A stretch of 64,000 nucleotides of DNA. Origin: Neotamlana laminarinivorans. Lineage in GTDB: Bacteria; Bacteroidota; Bacteroidia; Flavobacteriales; Flavobacteriaceae. The notes beneath the pieces were generated by a model. That model was not told the DNA's origin and searched no databases. It was given only the letters and a program-made list of their open reading frames with translations. A program made the position numbers and the translations under genes. This document shows positions 42,923-52,263 of the stretch, in pieces. The stretch is taken from assembly GCF_020523925.1 (NCBI RefSeq), contig NZ_JAJAPW010000004.1, forward strand, positions 372,001 through 436,000, given 5' to 3'. Each line of letters begins with the position of its first letter. Position 1 is the first letter of the stretch.

Positions 42923-43729
42923 TTACCATCCGCCAGAGGCACCGCCACCGCCAAAGCCACCGCCGCCAAAGCCACCACCAAAGCCGCCACCACCAAAGCT
43001 TCCACCGCCAGAGCTTCTGCCCCAGCCGCTAGAGCCACTTCTATAGCTCCCTCGACCCATATTACTTAAAATTATAGCTTCTAAAATATCGGCACCTGTA
43101 TTTCTATGACCACGATTTCCGCCACCGCCACCACGATTATTTTTAGAAATAGAAATGATTATAATTATAACTATAAAGAACAGGAAAAACGCAACAGCTA
43201 CAGGAAAACCAGAAGAATTTGACTGTCTAGTGCCTTTGTATTCTCCTTGAAGAACTTCAAAAATAGCATCAACTCCGCGGTTTAAACCGCCATAGTAATC
43301 GTTTTGTTTAAAATAGGGTATAATGTCACGATTTATAATGCGTTTACTCATGGCATCGGTTAGTAAATGTTCTACGCCATAACCGGTATTAATTCCAATT
43401 TTTCTATCGGCATTAGCTAATAAAATTAAAATACCGTTGTCTTCTTTTTCTTGTCCAATGCCCCAAGCTTGTCCCCATTTTGCACCTAAAAAATTAATGT
43501 CTTCGCCTTTAGTAGAATTAATAATGGCTACAACAATTTGAGTGGAAGTGGTATTGGAATATTTTATAAGCTTTTGTTCCAAACTACTTTTTTGAGAAGC
43601 AGATAGCAGGTTTTCGTAATCGTAAACGCTGGTTTGAAAACTTGGTTTTTTAGGAATATCAAACTGAGCAAAGGTTTTACTAGATGCTGTTAATAATAGA
43701 ATTAAAGTTAAAACTACTTTAAAAAGCAT
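42923..43729 (-). CDS. TPM domain protein with glycine-rich C-terminus
   Basis: The 268-residue protein has a signal peptide (MLFKVVLTLILLLTASSKTFAQ) and a TPM domain at about 35-160 (DYENLLSASQKSSLEQKL, STQIVVAIINSTKG, GVEHLLTDAMSKRI). A membrane segment follows (FPVAVAFFLFFIVIIIIISI), then a Gly/Ser-rich tail of about 60 residues that ends in GGGGASGGW. TPM proteins with this layout are usually near LemA and are thought to act in envelope or photosystem maintenance. ATGs at 43774 and 43825 are alternatives; 43729 gives a clean signal peptide. It is third in the LemA-TPM-TPM set. Confidence 0.8.
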   Translation of the reverse strand: MLFKVVLTLILLLTASSKTFAQFDIPKKPSFQTSVYDYENLLSASQKSSLEQKLIKYSNTTSTQIVVAIINSTKGEDINFLGAKWGQAWGIGQEKEDNGILILLANADRKIGINTGYGVEHLLTDAMSKRIINRDIIPYFKQNDYYGGLNRGVDAIFEVLQGEYKGTRQSNSSGFPVAVAFFLFFIVIIIIISISKNNRGGGGGNRGHRNTGADILEAIILSNMGRGSYRSGSSGWGRSSGGGSFGGGGFGGGFGGGGFGGGGASGGW

Positions 43730-43784
43730 GTGTTGTTTGTAAACGGACTTATAGCTAAATATTAATTTGTGCATATTAAAACGC

Positions 43785-44222
43785 TTATCCTTTTGAAATT
43801 TCGTTACTAAGTTCGTTAATATCATCGTTAGAATATGGGAAATGTTTTTTTAGCTGTTCGCCAGATTTTAAAATACCTTGAACTAACCCTTGTTTAAATT
43901 GCCCTTTTTTAAAGTGCGATTGAATAACATCTTTCGTGCTATCCCAAAAAGTAGTTGCTACTACATCGTTTATGCCTTTATCACCATAAATAACAAATGT
44001 TTTGTCGTTTATAGCAACATAAATTAGTACACCGTTTTGCAATTTTGTGTTATCCATTTTGAGTTCATGAAAAACTTCTAAGGCACGCTCGGTAGCATCT
44101 CCGTTAGAAGTTTTTTCAATGTGTACACGTATTTCGCCTGAGGTGTTTAACTCGGCTAAACGAATAGCTTCAACAATTTCTTGTTCTTCTTCAGTAGAAA
44201 GAAATGCTTCAATTTTCGACAT
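43785..44222 (-). CDS. TPM domain protein, cytoplasmic
   Basis: The 145-residue protein is a TPM domain without signal peptide: FLSTEEEQEIVEAIRLAELNTSGEIRVHIE is its start (residues 6-35), followed by NGVLIYVAINDKTFVIYGDKGIN. The ATG at 44222 is chosen over an upstream TTG. The gene lies 4 bases after lemA and 55 bases before the secreted TPM gene, so the three form one operon. The acidic and small residues of the TPM fold are present. Its exact role is unknown. Confidence 0.8.
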   Translation of the reverse strand: MSKIEAFLSTEEEQEIVEAIRLAELNTSGEIRVHIEKTSNGDATERALEVFHELKMDNTKLQNGVLIYVAINDKTFVIYGDKGINDVVATTFWDSTKDVIQSHFKKGQFKQGLVQGILKSGEQLKKHFPYSNDDINELSNEISKG

Positions 44223-44226
44223 TTTA

Positions 44227-44811
44227 TTAAAAGTCAAATTTTACCTCAGGAGCTTTTTCAGCGCCAGCTTCAGACTCAAAATACGCTTTTTTGTCAAACC
44301 CAAATATTCCAGCAAATAAACTGTTTGGAAAAGACCTGATGGTTTGGTTATAAGGTTTTACCGCTTCATTAAAACGATCTCTTGTAACATTAATGCGGTT
44401 TTCGGTACCTTCAATTTGCGATTGTAATTCTAAAAAGTTTTGGTTAGCTTTTAAATCTGGATAACGTTCTACTGTTACTAATAAACTTTTTAAAGCACCA
44501 CTTAAACCGCCTTGTACTTCATTAAATTTAGCTAATTGTTCTGGTGTAATGTTAGAAGGATCGATACTTACCGAAGTTGCTTTTGCTCTGGCATTAATTA
44601 CAGCTTCTAAAGCACCTTTTTCATAATCGGCAGCACCTTTAACGGTGTTTACTAAGTTATCAATTAAATCGGCTCTTCTTTGGTAAGAACTTTCTACTTT
44701 TCCCCAAGCTTCATTTACGTTTTCATCTAGCCCAACTATAGAGTTGTAGCTTTTAATTCCGAATAAGGCTAATAATGCAATGATTACAACGGGAATAATC
44801 CATTTTTTCAT
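44227..44811 (-). CDS. lemA: LemA family protein
   Basis: The 194-residue protein has one N-terminal membrane segment (IIPVVIIALLALFGI) and the LemA signature: VNEAWGKVESSYQRRADLIDNLVNTV (about 32-57) and then LKANQNFLELQSQIEGTENRI. The fold is a long helical bundle on the outer side of the membrane. It heads an operon with two TPM genes, a common arrangement in this phylum. Its molecular function is not settled. Confidence 0.9.
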   Translation of the reverse strand: MKKWIIPVVIIALLALFGIKSYNSIVGLDENVNEAWGKVESSYQRRADLIDNLVNTVKGAADYEKGALEAVINARAKATSVSIDPSNITPEQLAKFNEVQGGLSGALKSLLVTVERYPDLKANQNFLELQSQIEGTENRINVTRDRFNEAVKPYNQTIRSFPNSLFAGIFGFDKKAYFESEAGAEKAPEVKFDF

Positions 44812-44889
44812 GATATAAAATTATTTTTGCGGTTATATATTAGTTAGAAACACAAAGTGTGGAAAAGTTACAAATAAATAAAATAAAAG

Positions 44890-45219
44890 TTACAGATTCT
44901 CTTTTATTTTTATGAGTTGAACCTTAATGTTTTCAAGCTTACTTATAATATCAAAATTACTAAGTGCTTGCTTTTTTTCTTCTTTTAAATGGGTTTTTGC
45001 ACCTTCAAGTGTAAAGCCACGTTCTTTAACCAAATGATATATAAATTTAAGGTTTTTTATATCGTCTGGTGTAAATTTACGGTTGCCTTTTGCGTTTTTT
45101 TTAGGTTTTAAAACATCAAATTCTTTTTCCCAAAACCTAATTAAAGAGGTATTTACCTTAAAGGCTTTGGCAACTTCACCAATGCTGTAATAGCGTTTTT
45201 CAGGTAAATCTAAGTGCAT
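44890..45219 (-). CDS. MerR family transcriptional regulator
   Basis: The 109-residue protein has a MerR-type winged helix at about 8-78: YYSIGEVAKAFKVNTSLIRFWEKEF, then NRKFTPDDIKNLKFIYHL. A short coiled coil follows and there is no ligand-binding domain. Its ATG overlaps the stop of the M23 peptidase gene (TAATG), so the two are co-translated, as commonly seen in Bacteroidota. Its target is unknown. Confidence 0.85.
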   Translation of the reverse strand: MHLDLPEKRYYSIGEVAKAFKVNTSLIRFWEKEFDVLKPKKNAKGNRKFTPDDIKNLKFIYHLVKERGFTLEGAKTHLKEEKKQALSNFDIISKLENIKVQLIKIKENL

Positions 45220-46190
45220 TAGTCTAGAGATTGGTTTTCTAAAGATGCGTGTTCTAATAATTTATTAAATTCTTCGGCAGTTAAACTTCCGTAGTAAAAG
45301 TTTATTGGGTTTATACGTTGGCCATCTTTAAAAACTTCGTAGTGTAAATGTGGCGCCTCAGAGCGTCCAGTACTTCCCACAAAGCCAATTAAATCGCCAC
45401 GTTTAACCTTTTGGTTTTTGCGTACGTTATATTTGTATAAGTGAGCATATAAACTAATGTAGCCGTAACCATGGTCTATTCTAATATGGTTTCCATAACC
45501 CGATGAGTTGCTGTCTGCACGTTTAACAACACCATCGCCAGAGGCATAAATAGGTGTGCCTCTTGGAGCTGTAAAATCCATTCCCCAGTGCATTTTTCTA
45601 ACTTTAGTAAAAGGGTCAGATCGCATGCCGTAACCTGAGGCCATTCGTGTTAAATCCTCGTTACTTACAGGTTGTATAGCAGGAATTGCAGCCAAAAGTT
45701 TTTCTTTTTCTTCGGCAAGTTTTGCAATCTCGTCTAAAGAGCGCGATTGTACAACAATTTGTTTTTGTAAAACATCTAAGCGTTTGTTGCTTTCTATAAT
45801 AAGTTTAGAGTTGTCAAAGCCTTCTAAATCTTTATATCGGTTTATACCTCCAAAACCAGCTTTACGTTGTTCGTCTGGTATAGGGTTGGCTTCAAAAAAA
45901 ACACGATAAATATTGTTGTCTCTATCTGCAATATTATTCAAAACGGTTTCGGCTTGCTGCATTTTTTTGTTAAGCAATTCATATTGCAATTCCATGTTTT
46001 GTAATTCGCGTTTTAAGGCACGTTCCTTGGGCGATTCAACATATTGGCTAGTAACAAAAACCATTAAAAATCCAAAAAATGCAGAGGCTAATAAAAAAAT
46101 AAAAGTATACTTGAACGCTCTTCCTTTTTTACGTTCAATTTTCTTGTAGGAAAGTGATTCGGAATCGTAATAATATTTTACCTTACTCAT
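45219..46190 (-). CDS. M23 family metallopeptidase, membrane-anchored
   Basis: The 323-residue protein has one membrane segment at about 27-50 (YTFIFLLASAFFGFLMVFVT), then a coiled coil (about 60-175), then a lysostaphin-type M23 domain. The zinc ligands lie in MHWGMDFTAPRGTPI and HLHYEVF, with HIRIDHGYGYISLYAHL between. The enzyme cuts peptidoglycan cross-links, or activates other cutters, in the periplasm. It is divergent from alaS across 150 bases and leads the two-gene set with the MerR regulator. Confidence 0.9.
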   Translation of the reverse strand: MSKVKYYYDSESLSYKKIERKKGRAFKYTFIFLLASAFFGFLMVFVTSQYVESPKERALKRELQNMELQYELLNKKMQQAETVLNNIADRDNNIYRVFFEANPIPDEQRKAGFGGINRYKDLEGFDNSKLIIESNKRLDVLQKQIVVQSRSLDEIAKLAEEKEKLLAAIPAIQPVSNEDLTRMASGYGMRSDPFTKVRKMHWGMDFTAPRGTPIYASGDGVVKRADSNSSGYGNHIRIDHGYGYISLYAHLYKYNVRKNQKVKRGDLIGFVGSTGRSEAPHLHYEVFKDGQRINPINFYYGSLTAEEFNKLLEHASLENQSLD

Positions 46191-46341
46191 GTCGCAATTT
46201 ATGCTATTTTTGCACTTTATTTATTTGGAAATTATGAAGCCTAAATTAAATTTATGCTTAGTTTAGTCGTAATAAACGAGTAAAGATAAAAATTGTTTTC
46301 AAATAAATATAATTTAACAAAACTGTAACTATTTTAAGTTG

Positions 46342-48966
46342 ATGAAATCTCAAGACGTTCGAGCCAAATTTTTAAGTTTTTTTGAAGATAAAAAGCATGC
46401 CATTGTACCATCGGCACCTATGGTTGTTAAAAACGATCCAACCTTAATGTTTGTAAATGCTGGTATGGTACCGTTTAAAGAATATTTTTTAGGTAATACC
46501 AAAGCAAAAAACAGTAGAGTAACCGACTCTCAAAAATGTTTACGTGTTTCTGGAAAACACAACGATTTAGAAGAAGTAGGGTACGATACTTACCATCATA
46601 CTTTATTTGAAATGCTAGGTAACTGGAGTTTTGGCGATTATTTTAAGGAAGAAGCCATAGCTTGGGCATGGGAATTACTTACCGAAGTTTACAAAATAGA
46701 TAAAGACATTTTATATGTTACGGTTTTTGAAGGTGATGAAGCAGATGGAACAGAAATGGATACCGAGGCGTATAATATTTGGAAAAAATATATTGCCGAA
46801 GACCGCATTTTAAAAGGAAATAAAAAAGATAATTTCTGGGAAATGGGCGATCAAGGACCTTGTGGACCGTGTAGCGAAATACATGTTGATATTCGTTCTG
46901 CTGAAGAAAAATCAAAAATCTCAGGTAAAGAATTGGTAAACGAAGATCATCCGCAAGTGGTTGAAATTTGGAACCTAGTTTTTATGCAATACAACCGAAA
47001 AGCTAACGGAACGCTTGTTGAATTGCCGAATAAACATATTGATACCGGTATGGGCTTCGAGCGTTTGTGTATGGTGTTGCAAGGCGTACAATCTAACTAC
47101 GATACCGATGTTTTTATACCTTTAATTAGAGAGATTGAAACCATAACAAATACAAAATATGGTGCCACAAAAACTGAAAATAATGAGGTTGATGTTGCTA
47201 TTCGTGTAATTTCAGATCACGTTCGCGCCGTAGCATTTTCTATAGCCGATGGGCAATTGCCAAGTAACACTGGAGCAGGTTACGTAATTCGTAGAATTTT
47301 ACGTCGCGCTGTGCGTTACGGTTTTACATTTTTAAATAAGCAAGAACCATTTATCTACAAATTAGTAAATGTTTTAAGTGAAAAAATGGGAGATGCTTTC
47401 CCAGAAATGGTAGCTCAAAAACAATTAGTTGAAAACGTAATTAAAGAAGAAGAACAGTCGTTTTTACGAACTTTAGATCAAGGTTTAGTGCTTTTAAACA
47501 AAATAGTTGAAGATACTAAAGGAAGTACTGTTTCTGGTGAAAAAGCTTTCGAATTGTATGATACTTACGGATTTCCAATTGATTTAACCGCCTTAATTTT
47601 ATCTGAAAAAGGTTTAAAACTAGATGAAAAAGGTTTTGAAGCACAATTACAAAAACAAAAAGATAGATCGCGTGCAGCTAGCGAAACTAGTGCAGACGAT
47701 TGGACAATTTTAATTGATGATACTGCTGAAGAATTTATTGGCTACGACGCACTCGAAGCTAATGTTAAAATAACTAAATACCGTAAAACAACATCTAAAA
47801 AAGATGGTGATATGTATCAATTGGTATTTAATTTAACGCCGTTTTACGCAGAAGGTGGCGGACAAGTAGGCGATAAAGGGTATTTAGAAGATGCACATGG
47901 CGATGTGGTTTATATTTTAAACACTAAAAAAGAAAACAACGTTATTGTTCATTTCACAAAGAATTTACCAAAGCACTTAAACGAAAGTTTTAAGGCCGTG
48001 GTTAACGAGAGCGAACGTTATAAAACCGAATGTAACCATACCGCAACACACTTATTACACCAAGCTTTACGTGAAATTTTAGGAACACATGTTGAGCAAA
48101 AAGGAAGTGCTGTAAATGCTAAACAATTACGATTCGATTTTTCTCATTTTTCAAAATTAACCGAAGAAGAATTAACCGATGTTGAAGCCTTTGTAAATGC
48201 AAGAATTTCGGAGAAATTAAGTTTGGTTGAAAAACGAAATGTGCCAAAGGAAGAAGCTATTGCCGATGGCGCTATGAGTTTGTTTGGCGAAAAATATGGC
48301 GATACTGTTCGTTCAATTCGTTTTGGACAATCTATTGAGCTTTGTGGTGGGACTCACGTAAAAAACACCAGCGATATTTGGCATTTTAAAATCGTATCAG
48401 AAGGTGCAGTTGCATCTGGTATTCGCCGTATAGAAGCCATTACAAATGAAGCTGCTCAAACTTATTTTATTGAAAATAGCAAGGTGTATTCAGAAATGAA
48501 AGCTTTGTTGAATAACACCAAAGAACCTGTAAAAGCTCTTGAAACATTGCAAGAAGAAAATGCAAGTTTAAAAAAGCAAATAGAAAACTTATTAAAAGAT
48601 AAAGCTAAAAACATAAAAGGCGAATTAAAAAGCGAAATTACCCAAGTTAATGGAGTAAACTTTTTAGCCAAAAAATTAGATTTAGATACAGCAGGTTTAA
48701 AAGACGTAGCTTTCGAGTTGGGTGGAGAAACCAATAATTTATTTTTATTATTTGGTAGCGAAAAAGAAGGAAAAGCATTTTTAACTTGTTATATTTCAAA
48801 AGAGCTTGTTGCTGAAAAAGATTTAAATGCAGGGCAAGTAGTTCGTGAATTAGGTAAATTAATTCAAGGCGGTGGTGGCGGCCAACCGTTTTTTGCAACA
48901 GCAGGAGGAAGAAAACCAGATGGTATTGCCGAGGCTCTTGAAAAGGCGAAGGAGTATATTAGCTAA
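46342..48966 (+). CDS. alaS: Alanyl-tRNA synthetase
   Basis: The 874-residue protein is a complete AlaRS. The class II core has [15 protein letters not shown] and [13 protein letters not shown], with [13 protein letters not shown] nearby. The editing domain has zinc ligands in [11 protein letters not shown] and CGGTH. The C-Ala domain ends with [14 protein letters not shown]. The ATG at 46342 follows an in-frame TTG that is not needed. The enzyme charges tRNA-Ala and removes misloaded serine or glycine. The gene stands alone. Confidence 0.98.
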   Translation: MKSQDVRAKFLSFFEDKKHAIVPSAPMVVKNDPTLMFVNAGMVPFKEYFLGNTKAKNSRVTDSQKCLRVSGKHNDLEEVGYDTYHHTLFEMLGNWSFGDYFKEEAIAWAWELLTEVYKIDKDILYVTVFEGDEADGTEMDTEAYNIWKKYIAEDRILKGNKKDNFWEMGDQGPCGPCSEIHVDIRSAEEKSKISGKELVNEDHPQVVEIWNLVFMQYNRKANGTLVELPNKHIDTGMGFERLCMVLQGVQSNYDTDVFIPLIREIETITNTKYGATKTENNEVDVAIRVISDHVRAVAFSIADGQLPSNTGAGYVIRRILRRAVRYGFTFLNKQEPFIYKLVNVLSEKMGDAFPEMVAQKQLVENVIKEEEQSFLRTLDQGLVLLNKIVEDTKGSTVSGEKAFELYDTYGFPIDLTALILSEKGLKLDEKGFEAQLQKQKDRSRAASETSADDWTILIDDTAEEFIGYDALEANVKITKYRKTTSKKDGDMYQLVFNLTPFYAEGGGQVGDKGYLEDAHGDVVYILNTKKENNVIVHFTKNLPKHLNESFKAVVNESERYKTECNHTATHLLHQALREILGTHVEQKGSAVNAKQLRFDFSHFSKLTEEELTDVEAFVNARISEKLSLVEKRNVPKEEAIADGAMSLFGEKYGDTVRSIRFGQSIELCGGTHVKNTSDIWHFKIVSEGAVASGIRRIEAITNEAAQTYFIENSKVYSEMKALLNNTKEPVKALETLQEENASLKKQIENLLKDKAKNIKGELKSEITQVNGVNFLAKKLDLDTAGLKDVAFELGGETNNLFLLFGSEKEGKAFLTCYISKELVAEKDLNAGQVVRELGKLIQGGGGGQPFFATAGGRKPDGIAEALEKAKEYIS

Positions 48967-49013
48967 AACCAATGTTTTTAGAATAGCTGAGTTTTCAAAT
49001 AAGAATTAATGTC

Positions 49014-49034
49014 ATCCCGAACACGTTTCGGGAT
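49014..49034. repeat. Short palindromic element, possible terminator after alaS
   Basis: ATCCCGAA and TTCGGGAT are perfect inverted repeats around ACACG. A short T-rich stretch follows. From memory, sequences of the type GTCATCCCGAA are recurrent palindromes in flavobacterial intergenic DNA; it may act as terminator and as dispersed repeat. Confidence 0.6.
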
Positions 49035-49046
49035 TTCATTTTAATT

Positions 49047-50018
49047 ATGAATCTACAAACCAAAATACCATTAAGCAAACAGTCTGGTAATTTAATAAAT
49101 TACCATTCTAATATTTTGTTGCTAGGATCTTGTTTTTCAGAAAATATTGGAGATAAGCTAGAGTATTTTAAATTTAAAAATTTCCAAAACCCATTTGGTA
49201 TTTTATTTCATCCTATAGCGATTGAAGTCTTAATTACTGATGCTTTAAACAATAAAATATATACCGATAATGATGTGTTTTTTCATAATGAACAATGGCA
49301 TTGTTTTAACGCACATTCTAAGTTAAGTAATACTTCAAAAGAAGAGTTGCTTAATAAATTAAATCTTCAGCTTCAAAATACTAAAATACAATTGCAAACC
49401 GCATCTCATATTGTAATTACGTTGGGTACAGCCTGGGTTTATCGTTTAATAGAAAACAATTCAATAGTAGCTAATTGCCATAAAATTCCGCAGAAAAATT
49501 TTAAAAAGGAACTCTTGTCTGTTCAAAATGTTTCAGAATCACTTCAAAACATAATAAATCAAATCCGTACGATAAACAAAGATTCTTCAATTATATTTGC
49601 GGTGTCTCCGGTGCGTCATTTAAAAGATGGATTTATTGAAAATACCCGAAGTAAGTCGCATTTAATTTCAGCTATTCATCATGTTATTAACGTGCAATCA
49701 GCAAATAAAATAGGTTCAACTAACTATTTTCCTTCTTTTGAGATTATGATGGACGAACTTCGTGATTACCGATTTTACAACATAGATATGTTGCATCCTA
49801 ACCAACTCGCTATCAATTATATTTGGGAAAATTTTAAACAGGTATGGATTAACGAAAAAGTATATTCAGTTATTAATGAGGTTGATAAGGTTCAGAAATC
49901 TTTGCAGCATAAACCGTTTAACGAAAATTCAGAATCACATAAGAAATTTCTTGAAAAAATAAAGGTCAAAATAGAAGCAATACAATCTCAATATCCGCAT
50001 TTATTGTTCAGTATTTAA
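49047..50018 (+). CDS. GSCFA domain protein
   Basis: The 323-residue protein shows the family-defining LLGSCFSENIG near residue 26 and NPFGILFHP. Near residue 250 it has DMLHPNQLAINYIWENF, similar to block V (D-x-x-H) of SGNH hydrolases. VITLGTAWVY and SPVRHLKDG are further conserved blocks. The family is common in Bacteroidota. A hydrolase or esterase role is likely from the Ser, Asp and His arrangement, but no substrate is known. No signal peptide is present. Confidence 0.85.
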   Translation: MNLQTKIPLSKQSGNLINYHSNILLLGSCFSENIGDKLEYFKFKNFQNPFGILFHPIAIEVLITDALNNKIYTDNDVFFHNEQWHCFNAHSKLSNTSKEELLNKLNLQLQNTKIQLQTASHIVITLGTAWVYRLIENNSIVANCHKIPQKNFKKELLSVQNVSESLQNIINQIRTINKDSSIIFAVSPVRHLKDGFIENTRSKSHLISAIHHVINVQSANKIGSTNYFPSFEIMMDELRDYRFYNIDMLHPNQLAINYIWENFKQVWINEKVYSVINEVDKVQKSLQHKPFNENSESHKKFLEKIKVKIEAIQSQYPHLLFSI

Positions 50019-50115
50019 CTTTTAAACTTTTTTTGTAACACTTAATCGAAAAATTAACTTTTGTTAACATAATTCTTTTACATTTAGAGTGCTATTAATC
50101 AGTTCATATTTAAAG

Positions 50116-50163
50116 CACCAATTACTAAATTCAATTCAGTTGATGCGTAATTGGTGTTTTTAA
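50116..50163 (+). terminator. Terminator after the GSCFA gene
   Basis: CACCAATTAC (50116-50125) and GTAATTGGTG (50147-50156) form a perfect 10-bp stem with a 21-base loop, followed by TTTTTAATTTT. Confidence 0.8.
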
Positions 50164-50227
50164 TTTTATTAAGTTTTATTTAAAAATTACTTAACCTAAA
50201 TCTAATAGTGCTAGGGGTAATCTCTTC

Positions 50228-50303
50228 TATATTTGTGTTGTTAGAAATAACATACTATACATTAGTTAGGCTTCATACGTCGAAGTAAACTAATGTTTTT
50301 TTA
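50228..50303 (+). ncRNA. Candidate short RNA or leader between two terminators
   Basis: A TAnnTTTG-type box, TATATTTG (50228-50235), is followed about 24 bases later by a hairpin. ACATTAGTT (50259-50267) pairs with AACTAATGT (50288-50296), CTTC pairs with GAAG inside, and seven T residues follow. A transcript from this box would be about 60 nt and end at the hairpin. It lies on the DUF4230 side, so it could also be an attenuator leader. No known RNA family is recognised. Confidence 0.4.
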
Positions 50304-50406
50304 TGCGTTTATTTATTAGAAACAAAACAAGTTTTTATTTTTAATTTAGAGACACTTCATTAGCGAAAAAATAAAAAATCACAAAAATATTTCTTTAACT
50401 TAGCGT

Positions 50407-51021
50407 ATGCGAAAAATTCTTTTTGGTGTAATAATTACTTTGGTTGTATTATTCACCTTTAAATATTGTGGCGATAAACGCGAAGATAAAATTGTGCTTC
50501 AAGAAAGTTCGGCGCTTATTCAAGAACAAATAAAAAATGTTGGTAAACTTATAGTTACAGAGGGACATTTTAGCGAGGTTTTTAATTATAAGAACTCTAA
50601 AGACATTTTTGGAGATTTAGTTTCGGTTGAAAAAAAAGCTTTAGTGGTTGTTAATGCCGATGTTACGGTAGCTTACGATTTAAGTAAAATTGAATTTGAA
50701 TTAGATGAAGTAACTAAAACACTTACTATTTTAAAAATACCTGAAGAAGAGATTAAAATAAATCCGGATTTTGAGTATTATGATATTCAAGCAGATTTTT
50801 TAAATCCTTTTGAAGCGAAAGATTACAATGAAATTAAAAATATTGTAAAAAAATCGTTGAGTAAAAAAATAGAAGCATCCGATTTAAAAAAGAATGCCAA
50901 AAACCGATTAATTAGCGAGCTTTCTAAATTTTATATATTAACCAATTCGTTGGGCTGGACACTTAAATACAACGAAAATCCGGTAAAGTCTGCTAATGAT
51001 TTAGAGCGGGTTAAATTGTAA
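50407..51021 (+). CDS. DUF4230 domain protein
   Basis: The 204-residue protein has one N-terminal hydrophobic segment (ILFGVIITLVVLFTFKYCG), a signal anchor or lipoprotein-like start. A DUF4230 domain follows: VGKLIVTEGHFSEVFNY, VVVNADVTVAYDLSKIEFEL, LTILKIPEEEIKINPDFEYYD. The family is widespread and its function is unknown. The last 21 bases overlap the end of the convergent rhodanese gene. Confidence 0.85.
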   Translation: MRKILFGVIITLVVLFTFKYCGDKREDKIVLQESSALIQEQIKNVGKLIVTEGHFSEVFNYKNSKDIFGDLVSVEKKALVVVNADVTVAYDLSKIEFELDEVTKTLTILKIPEEEIKINPDFEYYDIQADFLNPFEAKDYNEIKNIVKKSLSKKIEASDLKKNAKNRLISELSKFYILTNSLGWTLKYNENPVKSANDLERVKL

Positions 51022-51321
51022 TTTTTTATTTAAACTAATCCAGCCGCCGCCATTAATAGCTTTAATACCATTAGTTTTTAAAATATTAGCAGCAGTTCTA
51101 GAACGCACACCAGCAACACAGCAGGTTATTACTGGTTTGTTGTAGTTTTTTATTGTATCAATTTTTTGCCCAATCTCATTCAAAGGAATATTTATAGCGT
51201 TTTTAATGCCGCCTGTGGCAAACTCTTCCTTGGTACGAACATCAATAATAATAGCATTTCTTAATTGAAATGCTTTAATTTTTCTTTTACTCGATCCAAA
51301 AAAAATATTTAAAAAATGCAT
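51001..51321 (-). CDS. Rhodanese-like domain protein
   Basis: The 106-residue protein is a single rhodanese domain: IIIDVRTKEEFATGGIKNAINIP (about 24-46) and the active-site loop TCCVAGVRSRTAA, with the catalytic Cys directly before VAGVRS. Rhodaneses carry sulfur as a persulfide. No signal peptide is evident, so it is probably cytoplasmic. Its 3' end overlaps the convergent DUF4230 gene by 21 bases, with no terminator between them. Confidence 0.85.
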   Translation of the reverse strand: MHFLNIFFGSSKRKIKAFQLRNAIIIDVRTKEEFATGGIKNAINIPLNEIGQKIDTIKNYNKPVITCCVAGVRSRTAANILKTNGIKAINGGGWISLNKKLQFNPL

Positions 51322-51450
51322 AGTTGCTTATTTATGTCAAATTAAAGGAAATAATATTAAACAATATCAATATGTAATATGAGCCTGTTTAAAGATGATT
51401 AATAATTTGTGTATCTTCACTTTTTACAACTATAAAGTTTTAGAATTATA

Positions 51451-52206
51451 ATGATAGAGCCTTACGTAACATTTAATGAAAAAAATAATGTTGGTTATAT
51501 TGAGTTTTTTCATCCTAGCCATAATGCCATGCCAAGTAATGTTTTAAAACAATTAGAACAAACCTTTGTAAATGCTGAAAATAGTGATGTTAAAGTACTA
51601 GTTTTAAAAAGTGGAGGAGATAGAACGTTTTGTGCAGGAGCAAGTTTTAATGAATTAATTAAAATTGAAGATGAAGCTACCGGAAAAGCTTTTTTCTCTG
51701 GTTTTGCCAATGTAATTAATGCGATGAGAAAGTCTAGTAAAATAATTATTGGTCGTGTGCAAGGAAAGGCAGTTGGTGGCGGTGTTGGTTTAGCCGCAGC
51801 AACCGATTATTGTTTGGCAACACAATACGCATCTATAAAATTAAGTGAGTTAAGTATTGGTATTGGGCCATTTGTTATAGAACCCGCAGTTACTAGAAAA
51901 ATAGGAGTTTCTAATATGTCGGAAATGACATTGAATGCTGAAACTTTTTACTCTGCAGAATGGGCAAGAAGTAAAGAGTTTTTTGTTGATGTTTTTAAAA
52001 CTACTGAAGATTTAGATGTAGCTGTTAAAAATTTAGCAGAAAAATTAGCAAGCTATAACCCAGAAGCTTTAAAAGAAATGAAGCGTGTAATTTGGCAAAA
52101 CACTACCCATTGGGATGATTTGTTGAGTAAACGCGCAGAAATTAGTGGTAAATTAGTATTAAGTAAGTTTACAAAAGAAACATTACAACGATTTAAACAA
52201 AGTTAG
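51451..52206 (+). CDS. Enoyl-CoA hydratase/isomerase family protein
   Basis: The 251-residue protein is a crotonase-fold enzyme. The oxyanion-hole segments are FCAGASFNEL and GKAVGGGVGLAAATDYCLA. The SIKLSELSIGIGPF segment carries the Glu corresponding to a catalytic residue of hydratases. The second Glu is not obvious in the VIEPAVTRK segment. The reaction could be hydration or isomerisation of an acyl-CoA in beta-oxidation or amino-acid breakdown. It is monocistronic with a strong terminator shared with the convergent DUF4136 gene. Confidence 0.85.
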   Translation: MIEPYVTFNEKNNVGYIEFFHPSHNAMPSNVLKQLEQTFVNAENSDVKVLVLKSGGDRTFCAGASFNELIKIEDEATGKAFFSGFANVINAMRKSSKIIIGRVQGKAVGGGVGLAAATDYCLATQYASIKLSELSIGIGPFVIEPAVTRKIGVSNMSEMTLNAETFYSAEWARSKEFFVDVFKTTEDLDVAVKNLAEKLASYNPEALKEMKRVIWQNTTHWDDLLSKRAEISGKLVLSKFTKETLQRFKQS

Positions 52207-52214
52207 AGTACATT

Positions 52215-52250
52215 AAAAAAGCGTTCTTATTTCAGAACGCTTTTTCTTTT
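52215..52250. terminator. Bidirectional terminator between convergent genes
   Basis: AAAAAGCGTTCT and AGAACGCTTTTT form a perfect 12-bp stem around TATTTC. A-run and T-run on both sides make it work in both directions. Confidence 0.9.
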
Positions 52251-52263
52251 ATTAAAAGATATT

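Larger units (their letters stand above)
50019..50406. other. Intergenic region with two hairpin terminators and a promoter-like box
   Basis: This 388-base gap holds no reading frame of note. It has a strong terminator (50116-50163) after the GSCFA gene, a TATATTTG box at 50228, a second hairpin with T-run at 50259-50303, and then about 100 AT-rich bases before the DUF4230 gene. Confidence 0.6.

Noticed and set aside
42769-43069. Alanine/valine- and alanine/threonine-rich frames on both strands over the end of the TPM gene.
   Set aside because: They are shadows of the Gly-rich tail of the TPM protein; repeats of GGC/GCC-type codons open all frames. The TPM frame has domain support.
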